62,489 bases of DNA from an uncultured Eubacterium sp. GTDB lineage: Bacteria; Bacillota; Clostridia; Lachnospirales; Lachnospiraceae. The first letter of the stretch is position 1. The number at the start of each line of letters is the position of its first letter. Under the pieces are notes generated by a model. The model was not told where the DNA came from and made no database searches. It saw nothing but the letters and a program-made list of their open reading frames with translations. Shown in pieces: positions 1 through 8,301 of the stretch. Both the position numbers and the translations under genes were made by a program. The stretch covers positions 1-62,489 of the forward strand of contig CAJUBZ010000005.1 in assembly GCA_910584795.1 (NCBI GenBank), given 5' to 3'.

Positions 1-30
1 TATCGGTTCGCAGGAGCAGAGACATTTCAC

Positions 31-280
31 TGCCGGAAGAGAATACAGAGGAAATACTGGAACTCGAATTACTTGATTACATTTATAAAAGAAAACATAG
101 AATTAATATCAAGTTAAGATTTGATTTTCAAAATCAAATCTTAAGACTTACCTGAGAAAAAATCATCAAGATTTTTTCGAAGATGAAGTCGGTACTTGAG
201 ATATTAATTCTATGTTTTCTTTTTAATAAATGTTCAAGTAATGAGGTGAAGGTATTTCCTCTGTATTCTCTTCCAGCAGG
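31..280. repeat. Large imperfect inverted repeat with nested hairpins
   Basis: Bases 31-110 are repeated in inverted orientation at 200-280. Perfectly matching blocks are 35-56 with 253-274 (22 bp) and 90-110 with 200-220 (21 bp), and a 9-bp block (68-76 with 234-242) lies between them. Inside the loop are two smaller hairpins: 114-144 (15-bp perfect arms around one base) and 156-178 (9-bp arms). A reading frame is open from base 3 to a stop at 150-152 and includes the left arm, so the left arm may be the end of a truncated upstream gene whose tail was copied in inverted orientation. I recognise no protein family in it. No gene is supported between 1 and 420. Confidence 0.75.
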
Positions 281-420
281 AAAGTCTCCTCCCCACAAAC
301 CGAAATTTGCCTTTTTTTTAATTGTAACGTATACTTGTCTAGGAAAAAGGGAATTATTAACAGTTAAGAATGCAGAGTTAAGAATTTCTGGAAAAGAATA
401 AAGATAAAGAGAGAGTTGTT

Positions 421-2148
421 ATGTTTCGATTACTTAGATATTTAAATAGTTATAAAAAGGAGTCAGTCTTAGCACCATTATTTAAAATGCTGGAAGCCTG
501 TTTTGATTTAATGGTTCCGCTGGTTGTGGCTTCTATTATTGATTCGGGTATAGCTAAAAGGGATATACCATATGTGTGGAAAATGGGAGGTGTACTTTTA
601 TTTTTAGCGATTGTAGGACTGGCATTTTCTATTACTGCACAGTATTTTGCGGCAAAAGCCTCGGCAGGGTTTGGAAAAAAATTACGTCATGATTTATTTG
701 GGCACATTGAAAGTTTGTCTTATACACAGATAGACAAATATGGTGCCTCAACATTTATAACTCGAATGACAGCAGATGTTAATCAGATTCAGACACAGGT
801 AAATATGGTGCTCCGTCTACTGCTTCGTTCGCCATTTATTGTGATTGGTGCTATGCTTATGGCGTTTACAGTTGATGTGAAAACAGCAATGGTGTTTGTT
901 ATTTCTATTCCGGCATTGTCTGTGATTGTCTATGGGATTATGCTGATTACAATTCCTCTATACAAAAGGGTGCAGGGAATGCTTGATAAAGTAATGTCCA
1001 GTACACGTGAAAATCTAAGTGGGACAAGAGTTATCAGGGCATTCAATCAGGAAAGTGATGAGATAGAAGATTATAATGAAGAAAATCAGGTTTTAAATAA
1101 GTTTCAAATTTTTGTTGGAAGAATTTCCACATTAATGAATCCGGCAACTTATATTGTTGTAAATTTTGCAATTATTGCAATTCTTTGGGTTGGCGGACAG
1201 AGAGTTGAGACTGGCTCCATGTCGCAGGGGCAGGTTGTTGCATTGGTAAATTATATGTCTCAGATTTTGGTAGAGCTAATCAAACTGGCAAGCCTTATTA
1301 TTAATCTTACAAAAGCATTTGCCTGTGCAAGACGTGTAAATGATATATTTGATATACCGGCAGACTTAGATTATGGTACATTAACAGAGGGTATCGATAA
1401 AACGGTAAAAGTTGAATTTGATAATGTTTCCTTAAAATATGAAGGTGCAGGAGACAATTCTATTGAAAATGTAAATCTGAAAGTAAATACAGGCGATACC
1501 ATTGGTGTAATTGGTGGAACCGGTAGTGGAAAAACAACGCTGGTTAATATGATTCCGGGGTTCTATGATGCAACAGAAGGGGTTGTAAAGATAGAAGGTT
1601 CTGATATTAAAGAATTTAAGAAGTCAGCACTTAGGGAAAAGATTGGTATTGTGCCTCAGAAATCTCTTTTATTTAAAGGAACGATACGAAGCAATCTTTT
1701 ATGGGGGAATGGTGATGCAACAGAAGAAGAGTTGATTGATGCATTGAAGAAATCCCAAAGTTATGATTTTGTTATGGAAAAAGAAAATGGATTAGATACA
1801 GAAGTAGCACAGGCCGGAAGAAATTTTTCAGGAGGTCAGAAACAGAGACTCACAATTGCAAGAGCGTTGGTTCGAAAGCCGGAAATTCTTATATTAGATG
1901 ACAGTTCTTCGGCATTGGATTTTGCAACTGATGCGAAACTTCGAGCGGAAATAAAAAACATAGAAGGCGTAACAACTTTTGTTGTATCTCAAAGGACATC
2001 TTCCATTATGCATGCAGACCAAATTATTGTATTAGATGATGGAGAGGTTGTTGGTTTAGGTACACATGAAACATTATTGAAAGATTGTGATGTTTACAGA
2101 GAAATATATCAGTCTCAGTTTAAACAGGCAGAGAAGGAGGGCAGATAA
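421..2148 (+). CDS. ABC exporter half-transporter, degenerate-site subunit
   Basis: A 575-residue fused membrane/ATPase protein of the type IV (BmrC/D, TM287/288-like) exporter class. The N-terminal half (about 1-310) holds the transmembrane helices and the C-terminal half the nucleotide-binding domain: Walker A GGTGSGKTT near 365, signature FSGGQKQR near 468, Walker B ILILDDSSSALD near 488. Two catalytic positions deviate. The residue after the Walker B aspartate is Asp rather than Glu, and the H-loop reads VVSQR with Gln in place of His. This pattern is known from the subunit that forms the degenerate site in heterodimeric exporters. The next gene starts directly after the stop codon and has the canonical residues, so the two very likely form one exporter. 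Substrate unknown (drug, lipid or peptide). The start has only a weak GAGAG-type ribosome site. Confidence 0.92.
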   Translation: MFRLLRYLNSYKKESVLAPLFKMLEACFDLMVPLVVASIIDSGIAKRDIPYVWKMGGVLLFLAIVGLAFSITAQYFAAKASAGFGKKLRHDLFGHIESLSYTQIDKYGASTFITRMTADVNQIQTQVNMVLRLLLRSPFIVIGAMLMAFTVDVKTAMVFVISIPALSVIVYGIMLITIPLYKRVQGMLDKVMSSTRENLSGTRVIRAFNQESDEIEDYNEENQVLNKFQIFVGRISTLMNPATYIVVNFAIIAILWVGGQRVETGSMSQGQVVALVNYMSQILVELIKLASLIINLTKAFACARRVNDIFDIPADLDYGTLTEGIDKTVKVEFDNVSLKYEGAGDNSIENVNLKVNTGDTIGVIGGTGSGKTTLVNMIPGFYDATEGVVKIEGSDIKEFKKSALREKIGIVPQKSLLFKGTIRSNLLWGNGDATEEELIDALKKSQSYDFVMEKENGLDTEVAQAGRNFSGGQKQRLTIARALVRKPEILILDDSSSALDFATDAKLRAEIKNIEGVTTFVVSQRTSSIMHADQIIVLDDGEVVGLGTHETLLKDCDVYREIYQSQFKQAEKEGR

Positions 2149-3900
2149 ATGAAAAATATTATTTCACAAAAATCAGCCATGAGAGAGCTGCTTACAAGAA
2201 TTAAAAAGTATTGGTATATGATTTTTGCATCAGTAATCTTTGCATCGGTATATGTGGTATTGTCACTCTATATTCCAAGATTAATTGGTTATGGAACAGA
2301 TAAAATCATTGCACAGGGAAAAGTAAATTTTGATGGTTTAGAGAGTGTGATTGGTGAAATTTTTATTTGCACAATTGTTGCAGCAATCGCATGGTGGATT
2401 ATGGGATTATGCAACAATCGTATTACATTTAATGTTATCCGTGACATCAGGCAGGAGGTGTTTGCAAAAATCCAGAAACTTCCCGTGGGTTATATTGATT
2501 CCCGTTCCAGTGGAGATATTGTAAATAATGTTATTACGGATGTGGACCAGCTGGCAGACGGACTTTTAATGGGATTTTCAAATCTGTTTACCGGCGTCAT
2601 CACGATACTTTTTACATTAATATTCATGATACAGATAGATTGGAAAATCGCATTGGTTGTGATATGTATTACGCCGGTTTCATTTTTTGTTGCAAGTTTT
2701 ATTGCCAAAAGAACTTATTATATGTTTCGGAAACAGTCAGAGATTCGTGGGGAGCAGACCGGGATTGTAGACGAAGTTTTTGGTGGAATTAAGGTAGTTA
2801 AAGCATTTGGTCAGGAAGAAAATATGATGTCGGCGTTTGACGATACGAACGACAGGTTAAATGAAATTAATGTAAAGGCAACCTTTTTCTCATCTATTAC
2901 AAATCCAAGTACCAGGTTTGTCAACAACATTGTGTATGCCGGTGTGGCAATCAGTGGAGGACTTGAGGCAATCATTACAGGAGGTATTACCGTAGGTGGA
3001 TTGATGACGGTACTTAGTTATGCAAATCAATATACAAAGCCTTTTAACGAAATATCAGGAGTTGTGACGGAACTGCAGAATGCATTGGCTTGTGGAGCTA
3101 GAGTGTTTTCTGTTATGAAAGAAGAGCCGGTTGCCAACATTCCAGAAACGGAAGATACTGTTCTAACAGATGTTTCCGGTAAGGTAGATATATGCGATGT
3201 TAGTTTTTCTTATGAACCAGATAGAGAGTTAATTAACGACTTAAATCTTCATATTGAGCCGGGACAAAGAGTAGCGATTGTTGGACCGACCGGTTGTGGA
3301 AAAACTACAATTATTAATCTCTTGATGCGTTTTTATGATGTAAATACAGGAGAGATTAAGGTTGATAATAAAAATATAAAGGATATTACAAGGAAAAGTC
3401 TAAGAGATTCTTATGGTATGGTACTTCAGGAAACATGGCTTAGAAATGCTACTGTAGCAGAAAATATTGCTATGGCAAATCCTGATGCTGCAAGAGAAGA
3501 AATTGTGGAGGCAGCAAAACAGAGCCATGCCCACAGTTTTATTAAACGTTTACCACAAGGATATGATACGGTCATTGGAGAGGATGGAGGAAACCTTTCT
3601 CAAGGACAGAAACAGCTTTTGTGTATTGCAAGAGTGATGTTAAACCTGCCACCTATGTTGATATTGGATGAGGCGACTTCTTCTATTGATACCCGTACTG
3701 AAATCCGTATTCAGCGGGCATTTAATAAAATGATGCAGGGGCGTACAACGTTTATTGTTGCCCATAGACTTTCTACGATAAAAGAGGCAGATGTTATTTT
3801 GGTAATGAATGCCGGAAAAATTATTGAACAAGGAAGTCATGAGGAGTTATTGGATCAAGAAGGCTTTTATTATAACTTGTATAATAGTCAATATCAGTAA
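2149..3900 (+). CDS. ABC exporter half-transporter, catalytic-site subunit
   Basis: A 583-residue partner of the preceding gene, with an N-terminal six-helix exporter domain (about 1-330) and a C-terminal ATPase domain. Walker A is GPTGCGKTT near 378, Walker B LILDEATSSID near 503 with the catalytic Glu present, and the H-loop VAHRLS near 536 has its His. Its signature motif reads LSQGQ instead of LSGGQ. In a heterodimer the signature of one subunit faces the Walker motifs of the other, so this altered signature would complete the degenerate site of the upstream subunit, and this subunit's Walker B would complete the active site. The ATG follows the upstream stop with no gap and is preceded by GGAGG inside the upstream gene, indicating translational coupling. 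Confidence 0.93.
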   Translation: MKNIISQKSAMRELLTRIKKYWYMIFASVIFASVYVVLSLYIPRLIGYGTDKIIAQGKVNFDGLESVIGEIFICTIVAAIAWWIMGLCNNRITFNVIRDIRQEVFAKIQKLPVGYIDSRSSGDIVNNVITDVDQLADGLLMGFSNLFTGVITILFTLIFMIQIDWKIALVVICITPVSFFVASFIAKRTYYMFRKQSEIRGEQTGIVDEVFGGIKVVKAFGQEENMMSAFDDTNDRLNEINVKATFFSSITNPSTRFVNNIVYAGVAISGGLEAIITGGITVGGLMTVLSYANQYTKPFNEISGVVTELQNALACGARVFSVMKEEPVANIPETEDTVLTDVSGKVDICDVSFSYEPDRELINDLNLHIEPGQRVAIVGPTGCGKTTIINLLMRFYDVNTGEIKVDNKNIKDITRKSLRDSYGMVLQETWLRNATVAENIAMANPDAAREEIVEAAKQSHAHSFIKRLPQGYDTVIGEDGGNLSQGQKQLLCIARVMLNLPPMLILDEATSSIDTRTEIRIQRAFNKMMQGRTTFIVAHRLSTIKEADVILVMNAGKIIEQGSHEELLDQEGFYYNLYNSQYQ

Positions 3901-3917
3901 ATTGATAAATCGGAGAA

Positions 3918-4112
3918 GAAGATTACACGTAGATTTATAGAAAAAATGATTTTAAACATGTAAAATTGGGGGGATTTCAATAAAGTACCGATAAAGATTA
4001 CACGTAGATTCATTGAAAGAATGAATTTACACGTGTAATCTTTTTTGAGTTGAAAAAAAATCAGATAAATATTACACGTAAATATATGAAAAATTAAATT
4101 AGTACGTGTATT
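3918..4112. repeat. Three tandem hairpin units built on GATTACACGTA
   Basis: Three related units follow each other at 3918-3967, 3993-4046 and about 4062-4112. Each begins with (G)ATTACACGTA and closes with a (partly) complementary ACGTGTAATC-type arm. The middle unit is the best preserved and is the working terminator; the outer two have imperfect arms. The stretch lies between the convergent ABC exporter and spoVB genes and holds no gene. Confidence 0.65.
3993..4046. terminator. Strong, probably bidirectional terminator hairpin
   Basis: AAAGATTACACGT (3993-4005) pairs with ACGTGTAATCTTT (4031-4043), an inner ATTCATT/AATGAAT pair extends the stem, and a T run ends at 4046. The A run on the other side would serve the convergent spoVB-like gene. 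Confidence 0.75.
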
Positions 4113-4153
4113 CCTTTTATATTTGCCACCGACAGACTAAAATCTTCAAAGAA

Positions 4154-5662
4154 TTATTGGGTATTTTTCAATTCTTTCATCTGTCGTAGTAAAAAATATA
4201 AGAACACTCCCACGAGTACCAATCCGCTGACTCCCGATGAAACGAAACGAAAGACTTTTCCATGAAATGATGAAAAACTTAAAATATATTTTACGAGCCA
4301 TCCGGCAGCCATACTACAAAGAACCCAAATGACAGGGCGAATGATATTGTCTACACAATCAAAAGAAAAATGAATATCTTTTTTTATGTATCTGCCATGT
4401 AATAACGTGATTAATAAATCACTGCCCAATAGTCCCCAGAGGTAGCCTACAATGCCTATTTGTGGAACGACAAACCAAAGGCAGGCAAGACGGATAGCGG
4501 TACCAATAACATTGTGAACAAATGCAGTATTTGTACGTCCCAATCCATGCAGAATGGACCCCATCGTAATAGATAAATACATAAAAGGGCAGAGCCATGC
4601 CAGAATTTTAATATATTCGCCGGCCTGAGAATGTCCGAAAACAGTCCCACCTATAAAATCTCCAAAATATAAAAAGAATCCTATAAAAAATATTCCCATT
4701 ACTACAGAAAACCATATAGATATTTCTGTGGTTTTTCTTACCTGCAATTTGTTACCACTAGTATTTGCACCTGCAATTGTTGGAAGAATCATTGTGGAAA
4801 CAGAGGTATTAATAGCAGAAGGAAATGATATTACTGGTAAAGCCATTCCTGTAAGAATTCCGTAAATACTAAGGGCATTGTCAGAAGACAGACCACTTTT
4901 TGTTAATACAATTGGAACAAGAATTGCCTCAAAACACTGCAAAAAGGTAATCATTATTTTGTTTATTGTTAATATGTACGAAACAGAAAATAATTTTTTC
5001 ATTGATGAAAAAAGTTCTTTGACTTTAAAAGAATAACTTTTTTCGCCAGTGAGGGCAATAATACAGAAAATAACACCAAATGATTCAGCAATAATCATAG
5101 AATAAACTGCAACCATTGGCGTGATTTTAATATGATTTCCTACACAGACCAATCCGATAATAAAAATAGATGCAACTTTTACAATCTGCTCAATAATAGA
5201 TGAAACTGCCGGAACAAAAGTTTTTTTCATGCCCAGATAATAACCTGAGATACAGGAATGAAATGTTGCCAGAGGAATGGTTATGGAAGCATACTTTAAC
5301 AATTCATAGCATTGTACATTTTTAATAATATGTATTGAAATTGGCTGTGCGTAAAAGTAAAGCAATATGGTTGTCAGAGATGAAAGCATTAGTGACATAA
5401 TCAGACTGCTGATTAAAATCATAAACTTGTTTGCTTTATTTCTGCTTTCAGCGACAAATCTGGAAACCGCAATCTGGATTCCGCCACAACTAAGAGCAAT
5501 ACAAAAACCAAGCACTGGAAAAATCAATTGAAAAATTCCCATGCCTTTAGCACCTATTAGGTTTGATAAGAATATTCTATATAAGAAACCAAGAACTCTA
5601 CTTATTAAAGTGGCGGTTGTAAGTACAATCGTACCTTTGATAATTTGTTTTTTTACAGACAT
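4154..5662 (-). CDS. SpoVB-like MOP-superfamily flippase
   Basis: A 502-residue polytopic membrane protein with about 14 hydrophobic segments, the size and layout of the oligosaccharidyl-lipid flippase/MATE-like (MOP) superfamily. The N-terminal stretch with ISRVLGFLYRIFLSNLIGAKGMG and GIFQLIFPV is the pattern seen in stage V sporulation protein B and related polysaccharide exporters. SpoVB is needed for spore cortex peptidoglycan synthesis, presumably by moving lipid-linked precursors. Clostridia carry several paralogues, so a vegetative role cannot be excluded. It is transcribed alone, divergent from the cysteine desulfurase gene across an 80-bp AT-rich gap, and converges on the ABC exporter. 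Confidence 0.75.
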   Translation of the reverse strand: MSVKKQIIKGTIVLTTATLISRVLGFLYRIFLSNLIGAKGMGIFQLIFPVLGFCIALSCGGIQIAVSRFVAESRNKANKFMILISSLIMSLMLSSLTTILLYFYAQPISIHIIKNVQCYELLKYASITIPLATFHSCISGYYLGMKKTFVPAVSSIIEQIVKVASIFIIGLVCVGNHIKITPMVAVYSMIIAESFGVIFCIIALTGEKSYSFKVKELFSSMKKLFSVSYILTINKIMITFLQCFEAILVPIVLTKSGLSSDNALSIYGILTGMALPVISFPSAINTSVSTMILPTIAGANTSGNKLQVRKTTEISIWFSVVMGIFFIGFFLYFGDFIGGTVFGHSQAGEYIKILAWLCPFMYLSITMGSILHGLGRTNTAFVHNVIGTAIRLACLWFVVPQIGIVGYLWGLLGSDLLITLLHGRYIKKDIHFSFDCVDNIIRPVIWVLCSMAAGWLVKYILSFSSFHGKVFRFVSSGVSGLVLVGVFLYFLLRQMKELKNTQ

Positions 5663-5743
5663 ATAATCACAAAAAATACTTGTTTATACAATCTATTCTA
5701 AATATTAGAAAAAATACTATTAAATTTTAAAAAGGAGTAAACC

Positions 5744-6868
5744 ATGATTTATTTGGACAATGCGGCAACAACAAAAATTTGTGACAGGGCAGTACACGCA
5801 ATGGAACCATACTTAAATGAGATGTATGGAAACCCTTCCGGAATATATAATTTTTCAAAAGTGTCAAAAGAGATGGTGGAAAGGACAAGAGCGACCATTG
5901 CATCTGCAATTCATGCAAAGCCGGAAAATATTTTTTTTACATCAGGAGGAACAGAATCAGACAATTGGGTTCTCGAAAATGCTGCAAGATACGGAAGACA
6001 TATTATAACATCTGAAATAGAGCATCATGCAATTTTAAATAAATGTGAAAATTTAAGTAAGAGAGGTATTGATATATCTTATGTAGGTACTGACAGAATG
6101 GGTTTTGTAAATCCATATGAATTGGAATCGCATATTAGAAAAGATACAGCATTGATATCAATTATGTTTGCTAACAATGAAATCGGAACAATACAGCCGG
6201 TAAAAGAAATTGGAAGAATAGCAAGAAGAAGGAAGATATTATTTCACACGGATGCAGTTCAGGCATTTGGGCATATTCCAATTAATGTGGATGAGATGAA
6301 CATTGATATGTTAAGTGCCAGCAGTCATAAGTTCCATGGACCAAAAGGAGTTGGTTTTCTTTATATAAGAAATCCGGAGAATGTAGAGTCTCTGATTTTT
6401 GGCGGAGGACAGGAAAAAGGACGAAGGGCAGGTACTGAGAATGTTGCAGGCATTGTGGGAATGGGAGCTGCTGTAGAAGAAGCCATGGAAAAGCTGAATC
6501 AGAGAATGGAAAAAGAAATAGAATTAAGAAACTATTTAATTAATCGGGTATTAAGAGAGATTCCGTATGTTAAATTAAATGGTCATATGTCAAAACGGTT
6601 ACCGGGAAATGCAAATTTTACGATTGCAGGAATTGATGGAACATCTCTGGTAATTCTTATGGACAATGATGGAATTTGTGTATCGGCAGGTTCTGCATGT
6701 TCGGCAGGCGATGATTCACCTTCTCATGTGATTAGAGCGATCGGTATTCCGGATCAATATATTTATGGAACAATTCGATTAACATTGTGTGCGGATAATA
6801 CGAGAGAAGAGATAGATTATACAATTCACAGATTAAAGGAAAATGTAATGCAGATGCGTTCTATATAA
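5744..6868 (+). CDS. Cysteine desulfurase (NifS/IscS family)
   Basis: A 374-residue PLP enzyme that removes sulfur from cysteine for Fe-S cluster or thio-cofactor synthesis. The N-terminus YLDNAATTK is the family hallmark. The PLP lysine is K196 in SSHKFHGPKG, HTDAVQAFG holds the cofactor-binding Asp, and the persulfide-forming cysteine is C319 in VSAGSACSAG. The family is usually 380-400 residues, so this is a compact but complete member. The start has AAGGAG seven bases upstream. No thiI or iscU gene follows, so the sulfur acceptor is not shown by context; in Firmicutes a lone nifS-like gene often serves tRNA thiolation or Fe-S assembly. Confidence 0.93.
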   Translation: MIYLDNAATTKICDRAVHAMEPYLNEMYGNPSGIYNFSKVSKEMVERTRATIASAIHAKPENIFFTSGGTESDNWVLENAARYGRHIITSEIEHHAILNKCENLSKRGIDISYVGTDRMGFVNPYELESHIRKDTALISIMFANNEIGTIQPVKEIGRIARRRKILFHTDAVQAFGHIPINVDEMNIDMLSASSHKFHGPKGVGFLYIRNPENVESLIFGGGQEKGRRAGTENVAGIVGMGAAVEEAMEKLNQRMEKEIELRNYLINRVLREIPYVKLNGHMSKRLPGNANFTIAGIDGTSLVILMDNDGICVSAGSACSAGDDSPSHVIRAIGIPDQYIYGTIRLTLCADNTREEIDYTIHRLKENVMQMRSI

Positions 6869-6870
6869 AT

Positions 6871-6897
6871 AAAAGGCGGCTGGCACAGCTGCCTTTT
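6871..6897 (+). terminator. Hairpin after the cysteine desulfurase
   Basis: AAAAGGCGGCTG and CAGCTGCCTTTT pair around a short GCA loop. The T run is short, so termination may be partial. Confidence 0.6.
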
Positions 6898-7006
6898 AAC
6901 TGTTTTAGAAAAATAATGTATATTTTAATTGTATATAATATTTCTTGGTGTTACTATATATTTATAGAAAATAGTGTACGGATATTAGAGGAAAGGAAGA
7001 AAAAGT

Positions 7007-7702
7007 ATGAAAAGATTTACATCATTTATATTAGTAATTGTCTTAGTATTTGTTGAAATATTTACATTATCACCAAAAACAATATTGGCAAAGAACGGAA
7101 AGACTGCACTGAGCCGCAAAAAGATAACGCTGAAAGTTGGAAAAAAGAAAACAATAAAGTTAAAGAATGCAAAGAAGAGAGTAAAATGGAAAGTTATCAA
7201 AGGAAAGAAAGTAGTAAGAATTACGAAAATATCGGGCAAAAGGAAAAATGTAATTAAGATAAAAGGACGAAAGGCAGGAACAGCACAGATTAAAGTAAAA
7301 TGTGGGAAGAAGACATATAAAGTAAGGATTAGAGTGAATAATCCCACAAAAGAAGGACATAAAGTTCCGGCGACAAAGCCGGAAGAAAAGACAACATCAG
7401 AGGAAGAGACAACGTTAGCTCCTGTAAAATATGCAACAGTGAAGTTTGATACAGATGGAGGACCGTTGGTAGATGATATGATTTGTGAGATAGGTAAACC
7501 TTATGGTGAATTGCCTGACTTACAATGGGAGTCATCAGGAACATTAGAGTATTCTTGTTTAGGCTGGTTTACGGAGTATCGTTCAGGAAAAAGAATTCGA
7601 GAAACAGATATATGTACAGGAGATATTACATTATATGCGTTTATTATAGCAGTAGGCGGAGATATATCACATGACCATGAAAAGAATCTATATGTAGAAT
7701 AA
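7007..7702 (+). CDS. Secreted protein with Big-like and Flg_new-type domains
   Basis: A 231-residue exported protein of unknown function. Residues 1-28 form a Sec signal peptide (MKRFTSFILVIVLVF then a cleavage region at ILAKN). Residues about 35-105 are very lysine-rich, with the LKVGKKKTIKLK pattern and a repeated beta-strand periodicity as in bacterial Ig-like (Big_2) surface domains. After a TTSEEETT linker, residues about 145-215 resemble the Listeria-Bacteroides (InlB B-repeat-like, Flg_new) fold: VKFDTDGG, a GWFTEYRSGKRI segment and ITLYAFI. No LPXTG anchor is present. It lies just upstream of a secreted peptidase gene in the same direction, and both look like cell-surface or matrix proteins. 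A, K and G-rich codon use is similar to its neighbours. Confidence 0.75.
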   Translation: MKRFTSFILVIVLVFVEIFTLSPKTILAKNGKTALSRKKITLKVGKKKTIKLKNAKKRVKWKVIKGKKVVRITKISGKRKNVIKIKGRKAGTAQIKVKCGKKTYKVRIRVNNPTKEGHKVPATKPEEKTTSEEETTLAPVKYATVKFDTDGGPLVDDMICEIGKPYGELPDLQWESSGTLEYSCLGWFTEYRSGKRIRETDICTGDITLYAFIIAVGGDISHDHEKNLYVE

Positions 7703-7737
7703 TTAAAGGATACAAACGATAAGGGAGGGAATGATAT

Positions 7738-8256
7738 ATGAAAAAGAAAATTTGGAATAGAGGATATAAAAACTATTTTCTTTTCATTGCTATTATATTT
7801 TTATCGACAATATCGGCAAAAAATACTGCTGCAGCTAAAGGGGGGGCAGAGTATTTGGAACAGACATTGCCTGTAATGAAAGAGGAATCGTCAACAATAC
7901 AGAATATTGAAATTCCTTCAAAATATTTAGGTCAGTTAAGAGAAACATTGCCCGATAAGTATGGAGACAACAAGAAACAGGTATATGATCAAGGTAAATT
8001 TGGTTGCTGTTGGGCTTTTGCAGGAACATCTTTATTCGAATATACTATAGATAAAAGAGAAAATATTTCCAATACATCTTTTTCGGCAGAGCATATGATA
8101 GAGAAAACATCTTATATTGGAAATTGTGGATTTCTGGCACAGACAAAAGATGCAGGAGGAAATCAGGATCAATGTGCTGCTTATTTTGTATCCGGATATG
8201 GTCCTGTGTCAGCGGACAAATACCCTTGGCAGAACAAATTAGAGATGATTCCGTAA
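7738..8256 (+). CDS. N-terminal fragment of the C1 peptidase
   Basis: 172 residues: a signal peptide (MKKKIWN... hydrophobic FLFIAIIFLSTISA, cleavage near AKNTAAA), a propeptide-like stretch, and the start of the papain fold with the nucleophile in GCCWAFAGTSLFEY. The fragment stops at LEMIP, before the catalytic His and Asn. If translated alone it would be an inactive secreted stub. Confidence 0.7.
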   Translation: MKKKIWNRGYKNYFLFIAIIFLSTISAKNTAAAKGGAEYLEQTLPVMKEESSTIQNIEIPSKYLGQLRETLPDKYGDNKKQVYDQGKFGCCWAFAGTSLFEYTIDKRENISNTSFSAEHMIEKTSYIGNCGFLAQTKDAGGNQDQCAAYFVSGYGPVSADKYPWQNKLEMIP

Positions 8257-8301
8257 TATGATTTTGGCAGAGCAGAATATCGTGCGAGAGATATTGAGTT
8301 T

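Noticed and set aside
183..401. 72-codon plus-strand frame before the ABC exporter
   Set aside because: It starts in the hairpin loop of the inverted repeat, has no ribosome site and its composition is not protein-like.
6985..7347. 120-codon minus-strand frame rich in Phe
   Set aside because: It mirrors the lysine-rich (AAA/AAG) coding sequence of the secreted protein on the plus strand.
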